DNA of 7,461 nucleotides, taken from the NCBI GenBank assembly GCA_902793875.1, contig CADBFL010000078.1:1-7461 (forward strand), read 5' to 3'. This document shows, one piece after another, positions 1 to 5,429 of this stretch. How positions within the stretch are numbered: position 1 is the stretch's first letter; each line of letters opens with the position of its first letter. Under the pieces are notes generated by a model. That model was given only the letters and a program-made list of their open reading frames with translations, was not told the DNA's origin and searched no databases. The position numbers and the translations under genes are program-made. Source of the stretch: an uncultured Eubacteriales bacterium. GTDB lineage: Bacteria; Bacillota; Clostridia; Peptostreptococcales; Anaerovoracaceae.

Positions 1-453
1 GGGATGCACATAAGCGGCATGGGAGGAGTCGAGACCTGGTGGGACGCGCTCGAGTTCATGCTGCTCGGAGCGGGCAGCATCCAGATCACGACGGCTGTCA
101 TGCAGTACGGATACAGGATAATAGACGATCTCATCGAGGGCCTGTCGGAATACATGAAGTGCAAGGGCATTGGCTCGGCGAGGGATCTTATCGGCGGCGC
201 GGCGAAGACGGTAGTCGACCAGAACAGCATAGAGCGCGGCCTGATCGTCTTCCCTGTCATCGACAGAGAAAAGTGCAACGGCTGCGGCCGCTGCTACATA
301 TCCTGCAGGGACGGAGGCCATCAGGCCATAGAGTTCGACCCTGAGACGAGAAGACCGTCCCTGATCGGAAGCAAGTGCGTGGGCTGCCACCTCTGCAAGC
401 TGGTGTGCAGCGCCGGCGCGATCACAGCGGCTGCCAAGCCGGTGCGCAGATAG
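1..453 (+). CDS. preA: NAD-dependent dihydropyrimidine dehydrogenase subunit PreA, C-terminal part
   Basis: Only the last ~150 codons are present; the frame is already open at base 1, so the ATG at 4 is internal. The first ~45 residues match the end of the FMN-binding TIM barrel of the dihydroorotate/dihydropyrimidine dehydrogenase family (ISGMGGVETWWDALEF, then GAGSIQITTAVMQYG). The tail is a two-cluster ferredoxin domain: counting the ATG at 4 as residue 1, Cys91/94/97/101 and Cys125/128/131/135 form two CxxCxxCxxxC motifs for [4Fe-4S] clusters. In this family PreA pairs with the flavoprotein PreT and reversibly reduces uracil or thymine with NADH in the cytoplasm. The motif CYISCRDGGHQA is typical of PreA rather than of PyrD, which has no such ferredoxin tail. 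The upstream part and any preT lie outside the window, so substrate specificity is inferred from family membership. Confidence 0.88.
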   Translation, partial: GMHISGMGGVETWWDALEFMLLGAGSIQITTAVMQYGYRIIDDLIEGLSEYMKCKGIGSARDLIGGAAKTVVDQNSIERGLIVFPVIDREKCNGCGRCYISCRDGGHQAIEFDPETRRPSLIGSKCVGCHLCKLVCSAGAITAAAKPVRR

Positions 454-473
454 CCCGGGCAGAGCGGGCAGCA

Positions 474-502
474 TTGAATGATTTGCTGCGAGACATTACA
501 AT
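474..502 (+). promoter_or_regulatory. predicted sigma-A promoter of the ABC transporter operon
   Basis: TTGAAT (474-479) and TACAAT (497-502) are separated by exactly 17 bases and match four and five of six consensus positions. The start point would fall near 509, giving a short leader before the GTG start at 543. No convincing T-tailed terminator lies between preA and this site, only a weak GCCCG/CGGGC stem at 453-469, so read-through from preA is also possible. Confidence 0.45.
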
Positions 503-542
503 ACAAAGAAGAACATGATCATTTCTTCGGAGGGTATTTTAA

Positions 543-2114
543 GTGAGAAGTAAAAGAAGTCATAACACGGCGATAAGGATGATCAGCGTCTTACTGGCGC
601 TGGTCTTTGCATTTATGCCTTGCCTTTCATTCACGTATGCCGACGACGGCGCGGGGAGCGGGGACGACACGGATGTGTCCATAAGGGACCTCGAAGGCAA
701 GACCATAGGAGTGCAGACCGGGAGCATCTTCGACAAATATATCGAGGAGTCGATCCCGGGCGCAAAGGTGGAGTACTTCAGCACTTTCACTGACGAGGTC
801 AACGCTCTCAGGGCGAAAAAGATCGACGGTCTGTCCACCACCGAAACGACGCTGAACCAGCTCATGAAGCAGGAGGGCGGCATAACCGTCGCGAAGGAAC
901 CCCTGGGCGAGATCGGCACCTGCTTCCTCTTCCCGAAGAACGAGAAGGGCAAGGCGCTGGTCGCTCAGATGGATGAGTTCCTTACCGGGCTCGAGAAGAG
1001 CGGGGAGCTCGCGCGCATACACGATGCCTGGAACGGAGAAGATGAATCCCTGAAGGTACTCGGTGCTGATCCCGACTCTCTTCCGGCAACGAACGGCACT
1101 CTGAGATTCGTCACAGAGGGCACCTTCCCTCCGTACGACTATTTTTCGGACAACAAGCTGGTGGGCTACGAGGTCGACCTGGCGGTCAGGTTCTGTGAGG
1201 CGTACGGCTACGGCATAGAGCTGATCGACATGAACTTCGATGCCCTCATGCCGGCCCTTCAGTCGGGAAAGTGCGACTTCGGGGCGTCCGGCATCGCATC
1301 GACCGAGGAGCGCAAGGAAAAAGTGTATTTCTCGGTGCCTGACTATCACGAGAAGATACAGGTCGCCGTCCTCGCGGAATCCTCGTCGGGAGAGGGCTTC
1401 ATATCCTCGGTGGTGACCAGCTTCAACAGGACCTTCGTGCAGGAGAACAGATACCAGCTCTTTTTAAAGGGCATAGTGACCACGATACTGATCACTGTGT
1501 GCTCGGTGCTTTTGGGCACAGTGATCGGGTTCCTGGTGTATCTGTGGTGCAGAAGGGGCGGAAAGATCGCGAACAGGGTGACCTCGTTCAGCGTCTGGCT
1601 CGTGCAGGGCATGCCGGTCATCGTGCTTCTGATGATCCTCTACTACGTGATACTCGGGAGCGTGTCCATAAGCGGCATGTGGGTGTCGGTCATAGGATTC
1701 ACGCTCGTGTTCGCGGCTTCGGTATACAGCATGATACTCTCGGGCGTCAAGGCGGTCGACTACGGACAGACCGAGGCTTCGTATGCGCTCGGCTTCACGG
1801 ACAGGGAGACATTCTTCGGCATCATACTCCCGCAGGCGGCGCAGCACTTCATGCCGATGTACAAGGCCGAGATAGTCAGCCTGATAAAGGCCACGGCCGT
1901 CGTCGGATACATAGCGGTGCAGGATCTCACCAAGATGGGAGACATCGTCAGGAGCCGCACCTACGAGGCGTTCTTCCCGCTCATTGCGGTGGCGGTGATA
2001 TATTTCATAATATCCGCGGTCCTCACGGCCATAGTGAACAGGATCACGGTCTCTGTCGATCCTGAGAAGAGGAGCGAAGCAGAGATCCTGAAGGGGGTGA
2101 AGACAGTTGATTGA
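543..2114 (+). CDS. polar amino-acid ABC transporter, fused substrate-binding and permease protein
   Basis: 523 residues from a GTG start, chosen because GGAGGG (529-534) lies 8 bases upstream and a signal peptide follows directly (basic residues 2-12, hydrophobic core ~13-30, likely cleavage after Ala33; no lipobox). Residues ~47-165 resemble lobe II of a family-3 solute-binding protein (GKTIGVQTGS at 52-61) with its C-terminal return segment. Residues ~185-278 resemble lobe I (LRFVTEGTFPPYDYF, then VGYEVDLAVRF, FDALMPALQSGKCDF and TEERKEKVYFS). From ~305 a HisM/GlnP-type permease follows with about five hydrophobic segments and the EAA loop EASYALGFTDRETFFG (411-426), which docks the ATPase. 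The protein should capture an amino acid outside the membrane and pass it through a pore built by its own C-terminal half, with two copies per transporter. The order lobe II then lobe I is reversed relative to HisJ or GlnH. The ATPase gene overlaps its end. The substrate cannot be told from sequence; a polar amino acid or cystine is likely. Confidence 0.9.
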   Translation: MRSKRSHNTAIRMISVLLALVFAFMPCLSFTYADDGAGSGDDTDVSIRDLEGKTIGVQTGSIFDKYIEESIPGAKVEYFSTFTDEVNALRAKKIDGLSTTETTLNQLMKQEGGITVAKEPLGEIGTCFLFPKNEKGKALVAQMDEFLTGLEKSGELARIHDAWNGEDESLKVLGADPDSLPATNGTLRFVTEGTFPPYDYFSDNKLVGYEVDLAVRFCEAYGYGIELIDMNFDALMPALQSGKCDFGASGIASTEERKEKVYFSVPDYHEKIQVAVLAESSSGEGFISSVVTSFNRTFVQENRYQLFLKGIVTTILITVCSVLLGTVIGFLVYLWCRRGGKIANRVTSFSVWLVQGMPVIVLLMILYYVILGSVSISGMWVSVIGFTLVFAASVYSMILSGVKAVDYGQTEASYALGFTDRETFFGIILPQAAQHFMPMYKAEIVSLIKATAVVGYIAVQDLTKMGDIVRSRTYEAFFPLIAVAVIYFIISAVLTAIVNRITVSVDPEKRSEAEILKGVKTVD

Positions 2115-3195
2115 ATTCAGACACATGCAGAAGGCATACGGATCATCGGTGATCCTGAAGGATATAAATACTGTGGTGAATGAGGGAGACGCCATCGCGC
2201 TGATCGGACCGTCGGGCACGGGCAAGTCGACTCTGATGAGATGCCTGAATTTCCTTGATCCTCCTACGGGCGGGCAGATATTCGTCGACGGGGTGGAGCT
2301 GACCGCTCCGGGCTGCGATATAAACAAGATGCGCCAGAAGATGGGCATGGTATTCCAGTCCTACAATCTCTTCAACCACATGACGGTCATAGAGAACATA
2401 ATGTACGCTCCGGTGAAGCTGCTCGGGCTGAGCAGGCAGGAGGCTTACGACAGGGGGATCGAGCTTCTCAGGCAGGTGGGGCTTGCCGAGAGGGCGCTGA
2501 AATATCCTTCGTCGCTTTCGGGCGGGCAGAAGCAGCGCGTGGCCATCGCTCGCACGCTCGCCATGGATCCTGAGATAATCCTTTTCGATGAGCCGACGAG
2601 CGCGCTCGATCCGACCATGGTCGGCGAGGTCGAGGCGGTCATCGAGGATCTCGCGCAGAGCGGCAAGACCATGATGATAGTCACTCACGAGATGAGGCTG
2701 GCGAAGAAGGTCTCGAACCGCGTGCTTTACATGGATGAGGGGATCATCTATGAGGACGGGACGACCGAGCAGATATTCGAGCATCCTGTGAAGGACAAGA
2801 CGCGCAGGTTCGTGAGAAGACTGAAGGTGCTCGAGCTGGATATACAGAGCAGGGATTACGACTTTGTGGGCGCGGCGTCCGAGATCGAGCAGTACTGCTT
2901 CAAGAACAGGATACCGCAGAGGCTGTGCAACGGCATACAGGCGGTCGTGGAGGAACTCTGCTTCACGATACTCAGGCAGGAGCTTCCGGAACCGAATATA
3001 AGTGTAGTGGCTGAGTATTCGGAAAAACACGAATCCGCCTACATAACGGTCAGGTATCCCGGCGATTTCAGACCGGGCAGCACGGACGACAAGATACCTC
3101 TGAAACTGCTCGATGTGTTCAGCAGCACTCAGGAGTACAGCTACGATGAAGAGACCGGGATGAGCACGGTCTTCATCAGGATACTGGACAAGTAA
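2107..3195 (+). CDS. polar amino-acid ABC transporter ATPase with extra C-terminal domain
   Basis: 362 residues from a TTG start that overlaps the previous stop by 8 bases; AGGGGG (2092-2097) is 9 bases upstream. Residues 1-~238 are a complete GlnQ/HisP-type ATPase: Walker A GPSGTGKST (34-42), Q-loop Gln84, signature LSGGQ (137-141), Walker B ILFDEP (158-163), D-loop SALD (165-168) and switch His194. It should power the transporter encoded just upstream from the cytoplasmic face. Typical family members end near residue 240-250. This one continues for ~115 residues, with helix-like QRLCNGIQAVVEELCFTIL (271-289) followed by strand-like ISVVAEYSE and AYITVRYPG. That layout recalls the GHKL/RsbW-type ATPase fold, but the usual N-box asparagine would be Thr287, so ATP binding is doubtful. 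The tail may sense the state of the cell or stabilise the dimer; this is inference. The ATPase call is very sure, the tail identity is not. Confidence 0.93.
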   Translation: MIEFRHMQKAYGSSVILKDINTVVNEGDAIALIGPSGTGKSTLMRCLNFLDPPTGGQIFVDGVELTAPGCDINKMRQKMGMVFQSYNLFNHMTVIENIMYAPVKLLGLSRQEAYDRGIELLRQVGLAERALKYPSSLSGGQKQRVAIARTLAMDPEIILFDEPTSALDPTMVGEVEAVIEDLAQSGKTMMIVTHEMRLAKKVSNRVLYMDEGIIYEDGTTEQIFEHPVKDKTRRFVRRLKVLELDIQSRDYDFVGAASEIEQYCFKNRIPQRLCNGIQAVVEELCFTILRQELPEPNISVVAEYSEKHESAYITVRYPGDFRPGSTDDKIPLKLLDVFSSTQEYSYDEETGMSTVFIRILDK

Positions 3196-3202
3196 GGGAG
3201 GA

Positions 3203-3322
3203 CTAACGGGGCCCGGACTATCGGGGCCTGACCCCGTTAAAGACACCTAACGGGGCCTGACCCCGTTAAGGACGACTAACCGGGCCCGGGTCCCTGGGCA
3301 GCACAACTGAACCCCGTTGAAA
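3203..3322. repeat. tandem GC-rich hairpin repeats downstream of the ABC operon
   Basis: The 19-mer CGGGGCCTGACCCCGTTAA occurs at 3222-3240 and exactly again at 3251-3269, a 29-base period. Each copy can fold with an upstream TAACGGGG: 3204-3211 with CCCCGTTA 3232-3239, and 3248-3255 with 3261-3268 across a 5-base loop. A degenerate third unit begins at 3275 (CTAACCGGGCCCGGG), and ACCCCGTTGA at 3311-3320 looks like a further remnant. This is a REP-like intergenic palindrome cluster. Lying 8 bases after the ATPase stop, it could end or stabilise the operon transcript, though no T-run follows. Function is inferred from position only. Confidence 0.75.
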
Positions 3323-3373
3323 CTTCATAAGCGGTAATCCGCGGGTACCTGCCGCCGCGAATCATTCCAGGAT

Positions 3374-3413
3374 AAATTGGTTAGAAAAGTGTCTGCACTT
3401 TTCCAACCAATTT
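3374..3413. promoter_or_regulatory. 18-bp-arm inverted repeat overlapping the DUF3791/DUF3990 operon promoter
   Basis: Arms AAATTGGTTAGAAAAGTG (3374-3391) and CACTTTTCCAACCAATTT (3396-3413) pair at 17 of 18 positions around a 4-base loop. The only mismatch is A3383 against C3404. The right arm ends 3 bases before a perfect TATAAT (3417-3422), so the palindrome covers the -35 region. It could be an operator, the end of a small mobile element, or a terminator for upstream transcripts; the bases after it (TTTAGTTAT) are only a moderate T-tract. No terminal target-site duplication is obvious. Confidence 0.75.
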
Positions 3414-3422
3414 AGTTATAAT
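3394..3422 (+). promoter_or_regulatory. predicted promoter of the DUF3791-DUF3990 operon
   Basis: TATAAT at 3417-3422 is a perfect -10 box. The hexamer at 17-base spacing is TGCACT (3394-3399), a weak -35 that lies inside the loop and right arm of the inverted repeat. A start near 3429 would leave about 30 bases of leader before the preferred ATG at 3461. The weak -35 and the overlapping palindrome suggest regulated transcription. Confidence 0.5.
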
Positions 3423-3460
3423 TCGAATATACAGGAATGCAACCAGGAGACAGTATAGAA

Positions 3461-3676
3461 ATGAATGAAGCTTCAATGACATTCACTATTTATATGATAC
3501 ATGAGATTGCCAATGCAAAAGGCAAAGCACCCAGGGATGTTTACAGGGTGCTTAAAGATTCCGGATGCATTGATGATTATTTAGTGCCGCATTACGATGT
3601 GCTTCACACGATGGGATCTCAGTACCTTATGGATGACATAAGCAGATATGTTTCGTCTAGGGGAGGTGCGCTGTGA
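3461..3676 (+). CDS. DUF3791 family protein, predicted antitoxin or partner of DUF3990
   Basis: 71 residues from ATG 3461, preferred because AGGAGA (3445-3450) lies 10 bases upstream. The earlier in-frame ATG at 3437 has no ribosome binding site and sits next to the predicted transcript start. The core FTIYMIHEIANAKGKAPRDVYRVLKDSG, then DDYLVPHYDVLHTMGSQYLMDDI matches the DUF3791 family: small, mostly helical, conserved YDVLHT motif, no membrane segment and no recognisable DNA-binding domain. DUF3791 genes commonly sit directly before DUF3990 genes, as here, where the stop overlaps the next start by 4 bases. A neutralising or complex-forming role is inferred from this context. Base composition is clearly more AT-rich than in the ABC operon. 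Confidence 0.82.
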   Translation: MNEASMTFTIYMIHEIANAKGKAPRDVYRVLKDSGCIDDYLVPHYDVLHTMGSQYLMDDISRYVSSRGGAL

Positions 3677-4161
3677 TTGTCTATCATGGGTCGATTGAGG
3701 AAGTAGTGAAACCGGAAGTTGATCGTTCATATCGGAACCTCGATTTTGGACAAGGGTTCTATGTTACAACTGTTAAAGGACAAGCTGAAAGATGGGCCAA
3801 GAGAAAAGCTGATCTTTCGAAGTTAAGTGTAGGCGTAATATCTGTTTACGAGCTATCCGATGACTGTTCGGCATTTAAGGTCAGGGATTTTACAGATGAT
3901 ATGGATAGCTGGATCGATTTTGTTTGTGCATGTCGTGACGGAGAAACTGAATACAAAAAATACGATATCATTAAGGGCAAAGTTGCAAACGACAAAGTAT
4001 ATAGAGTAGTAGATATGTATCGAAGAGGTATTTGGGATAAAGAACGCGCACTGCTTGAGATGAAGGTATATGATACATATGATCAAATTGCCTTTATATC
4101 GCAGGATGCGTTAGACAACTGTCTTGTATTTAAAAATAGCATTAAGGTAAGCAATGACTGA
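3673..4161 (+). CDS. DUF3990 family protein, predicted ADP-ribosyltransferase-fold toxin
   Basis: 162 residues from a GTG start; GGAGGT (3662-3667) is 5 bases upstream and the GTG overlaps the DUF3791 stop (GTGA). Family motifs appear in order: YHGS (4-7), LDFGQGFYVTT (23-33), QAERWAKRKA (37-46), WIDFVCACR (~77-85), YDIIKGKVANDKVY (~94-107) and DQIAFISQDAL (~138-148). DUF3990 is, to my knowledge, placed in the ADP-ribosyltransferase superfamily. The early YHG resembles the NAD-binding first motif and GxGFYxT the second motif of the His-Tyr type, with DQ as a candidate third motif. If active it would modify a cytoplasmic target using NAD, and the small neighbours would keep it in check. Target and activity are unknown. 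There is no secretion signal, so it acts inside the producing cell or its infected cell. Confidence 0.83.
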   Translation: MIVYHGSIEEVVKPEVDRSYRNLDFGQGFYVTTVKGQAERWAKRKADLSKLSVGVISVYELSDDCSAFKVRDFTDDMDSWIDFVCACRDGETEYKKYDIIKGKVANDKVYRVVDMYRRGIWDKERALLEMKVYDTYDQIAFISQDALDNCLVFKNSIKVSND

Positions 4162-4396
4162 TGGCAATGTTTTAGAACAAACATATAGAGAAGCCTTGGA
4201 AGAAAGCATAGTTGCACATTTATCGGAGGTTAAGGGTCTTTCGTTGGAGCAGGCTATGGATGTTTACTATAGCAGTAATCTCTCCGAGAAGATAAACGAC
4301 GGGAAGAATGACATTCAGTATTTAGATTACAGAGATTTAGTGCGGATATTATTAGAAACAGAACCAGAACTGTTCGAAGGGTGCATTAACAAGTGA
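4154..4396 (+). CDS. small acidic protein, third gene of the DUF3791-DUF3990 operon
   Basis: 80 residues from an ATG that overlaps the DUF3990 stop by 8 bases; AAGG (4144-4147) is 6 bases upstream. The sequence is acidic and mostly helical, with HLSEVKGLSLEQAMDVYYSS (22-41), then LSEKI, IQYLDYRDLVRILL and a C-terminal ETEPELF. I know similar small proteins next to DUF3990 genes but cannot name a family. Its KG-x12-S segment can be lined up with the same segment of the first gene (KGKAPRDVYRVLKDS), so it may be a distant relative, giving a toxin flanked by two related partners. The tight overlap shows translational coupling and argues for a role with DUF3990. A bidirectional terminator follows. 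Confidence 0.75.
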   Translation: MTDGNVLEQTYREALEESIVAHLSEVKGLSLEQAMDVYYSSNLSEKINDGKNDIQYLDYRDLVRILLETEPELFEGCINK

Positions 4397-4469
4397 CTAG
4401 GGATTTCTGTGGTTGGATTTTTGGTCTTTGAAATGACGCATTACCGATATCTGTGACAGCAAGAAAAAT

Positions 4470-4510
4470 TGTGGTGCAGAATGATGAACTAACATCTTGC
4501 ACCACATTTT
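4470..4510. terminator. bidirectional intrinsic terminator between the two toxin-antitoxin loci
   Basis: TGTGGTGCA (4470-4478) pairs perfectly with TGCACCACA (4498-4506), with an inner GATG/CATC stem (4483-4486 and 4493-4496) around AACTAA. TTTT follows on the + strand (4507-4510), and AAAAATT (4464-4470) on the left gives a T-run on the - strand. It lies between the convergent ends at 4396 and 4531, so it can stop both transcripts. Confidence 0.8.
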
Positions 4511-4530
4511 GATTGCGTTGAACAGCTCGC

Positions 4531-4746
4531 TTATCTCCAATGCAGATCCAGCTTCTTGTTGTTTTTTACACAGTCTCCCAGATAAAGGTTTATCAACGTT
4601 TGATACGGAATGCCGGTCTCAATGGCTTCGTTCTTAAAATATTCAATGATCGATGGAGAAACCTTTATAGTAATTTGCTTTTTTAATTCCTTTGCGTATG
4701 GATTAGGACGTGGATTCAGTTTGTCGATATCATATTCCTTCAGCAT
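4531..4746 (-). CDS. brnA: BrnA-type ribbon-helix-helix antitoxin
   Basis: 71 residues. The ATG at 4746 has a strong upstream GAAAGGAGG (complement of 4756-4764), 9 bases away. Residues 22-62 have the pattern of a ribbon-helix-helix domain: strand KKQITIKVS, helix PSIIEYFKNEAIETG, then helix IPYQTLINLYLGDCVKN. The end (KKLDLHW) is typical of BrnA. BrnA binds and neutralises BrnT and represses its own promoter as a dimer-based complex. The gene follows the toxin gene and overlaps it by 17 bases, which is the usual brnTA order. Length is close to or slightly under the usual family size. It is as AT-rich as the rest of the island. Confidence 0.85.
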   Translation of the reverse strand: MLKEYDIDKLNPRPNPYAKELKKQITIKVSPSIIEYFKNEAIETGIPYQTLINLYLGDCVKNNKKLDLHWR

Positions 4747-5014
4747 ATCTTTGTTCCTCCTTTCGTGTAGCTTTGCGAGCTGAAATGATTCTGATCACCG
4801 TATCTGACTCCCTGTAACAATGACAAACTATACATACTTTTGCAGACTCACTCATGCCAAGCAATAGAAATCGTTCTTCATCAACAGAGTGCTCGGGGTC
4901 ATCAAATAAGATAGCTCGTTCATCAAAGAATACTGTACTGGCTTCTTCAAAGCCGACCCCATGCTTCCTGAGATTGATCGCGTTTTTATTGTCATCCCAG
5001 TCAAACAGATACAT
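4730..5014 (-). CDS. brnT: BrnT family toxin, predicted ribonuclease
   Basis: 94 residues from the ATG at 5014, chosen over an in-frame ATG at 5065 because GAAAGG (complement of 5023-5028) is 8 bases upstream and BrnT proteins normally begin MYxFxWD. Family motifs: FDWDDNKNAINLRKHGV (4-20), FEEASTVFFD (22-31), DPEHSVDEERFLLLG (39-53) and VIRIISARKAT (73-83) near the end. BrnT has a RelE/ParE-like fold and acts as an RNA-cleaving growth inhibitor in the cytoplasm, held in check by BrnA. The conserved KHG and RIISAR segments are intact and the length is normal, so it looks functional. Expression is probably controlled from the promoter and inverted repeat just upstream. Confidence 0.92.
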   Translation of the reverse strand: MYLFDWDDNKNAINLRKHGVGFEEASTVFFDERAILFDDPEHSVDEERFLLLGMSESAKVCIVCHCYRESDTVIRIISARKATRKEEQRYAEGI

Positions 5015-5034
5015 AATCTCGGCCTTTCTATCTA

Positions 5035-5062
5035 TATTTACAAAGTAATTATAATGTAAATA
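5035..5062. promoter_or_regulatory. inverted repeat around the brnTA -10 box, candidate BrnA operator
   Basis: TATTTACA (5035-5042) and TGTAAATA (5055-5062) are perfect 8-base inverted arms separated by 12 bases, and they bracket the TATAAT box. BrnA is a known autorepressor and ribbon-helix-helix repressors bind such spaced half-sites at their own promoters. The role is inferred from position and symmetry. Confidence 0.55.
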
Positions 5063-5076
5063 CACAATGAAAGCAA
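5048..5076 (-). promoter_or_regulatory. predicted brnTA promoter
   Basis: On the - strand TATAAT (complement of 5048-5053) is a perfect -10 box. TTGCTT (complement of 5071-5076) lies 17 bases upstream and keeps the TTG of the -35. The start point would be near 5041, leaving a leader of about 27 bases before the brnT ATG at 5014. Confidence 0.6.
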
Positions 5077-5224
5077 CCTAAGTAACATTGTTCCCGCTCT
5101 CTAAGCTGTTTGCCGTGATAGGACATTGCAATAGCTACCGGTTGCCGTACATTTTCATTTGTGCATTATCCGGTCCTTTTCTCCTGATTCATACATGAAT
5201 ATGTTGATCTCTGCTGGAAGAAAA
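5077..5224. other. intergenic stretch without a recognisable feature
   Basis: This stretch lies between the brnTA promoter and the repeat region. I see no open frame with a ribosome binding site, no clear hairpin with a T-tail and no similarity to the neighbouring repeats. It probably holds the junction between the AT-rich island and the older sequence to the right. Confidence 0.4.
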
Positions 5225-5262
5225 ATGGTGCGAAATAAGCGTCTGCCTCGAAAACGCACCAT
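5225..5262. repeat. hairpin resembling a diverged unit of the 63-bp array
   Basis: ATGGTGCG (5225-5232) and CGCACCAT (5255-5262) are perfect inverted arms across 22 bases. Context and geometry resemble a unit of the array further right: AAATGGT, an AA-TAA stretch after the left arm, and a loop of 22 against 23 bases. The arms differ from GGTTCC/GGAACC in a compensated way. It may be a diverged copy; the similarity is short. Confidence 0.45.
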
Positions 5263-5267
5263 GCCTG

Positions 5268-5340
5268 ACCCGAGAGCCGCTGCGCTGGCGGCGGGAATCT
5301 ACAAAGCCTGGTCGCCAGCTGTAGAGCGCGGCGATCGGCC
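5268..5340 (-). repeat. GC-rich block, left copy of a flanking inverted repeat
   Basis: Read on the - strand, this segment lines up with 5761-5834. The first 40 columns need no gap and agree at about 32 positions (GCCGATCGC, then GCTCT, CAGCTG and GGCT-TGT). After a one-base gap the CCCG-CG-CAGCGC stretch continues the match. It is therefore a diverged, oppositely oriented copy of the right block. Short open frames cross it on both strands but none has a credible start. Confidence 0.7.
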
Positions 5341-5429
5341 TGTCATGCCCGGGGAGCCCAAGTGAGTGCGACCCGAAGATCTTATTGAGTCTTAACGTAA
5401 AGACTATGCGATCTTGAACGCGCACGACG

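Noticed and set aside
453..489. Intrinsic terminator after preA
   Set aside because: The GCCCG/CGGGC and GCAGC/GCTGC stems are short and no T-run follows either of them.
2143..3246. Long minus-strand frame opposite the ABC ATPase
   Set aside because: It is a shadow of the high-confidence ATPase gene, common in GC-rich coding sequence, with no start signals or family motifs.
3437..3460. Upstream start (ATG 3437) for the DUF3791 gene
   Set aside because: It lies about 8 bases after the predicted transcript start with no ribosome binding site, whereas ATG 3461 has AGGAGA upstream and family-like length.
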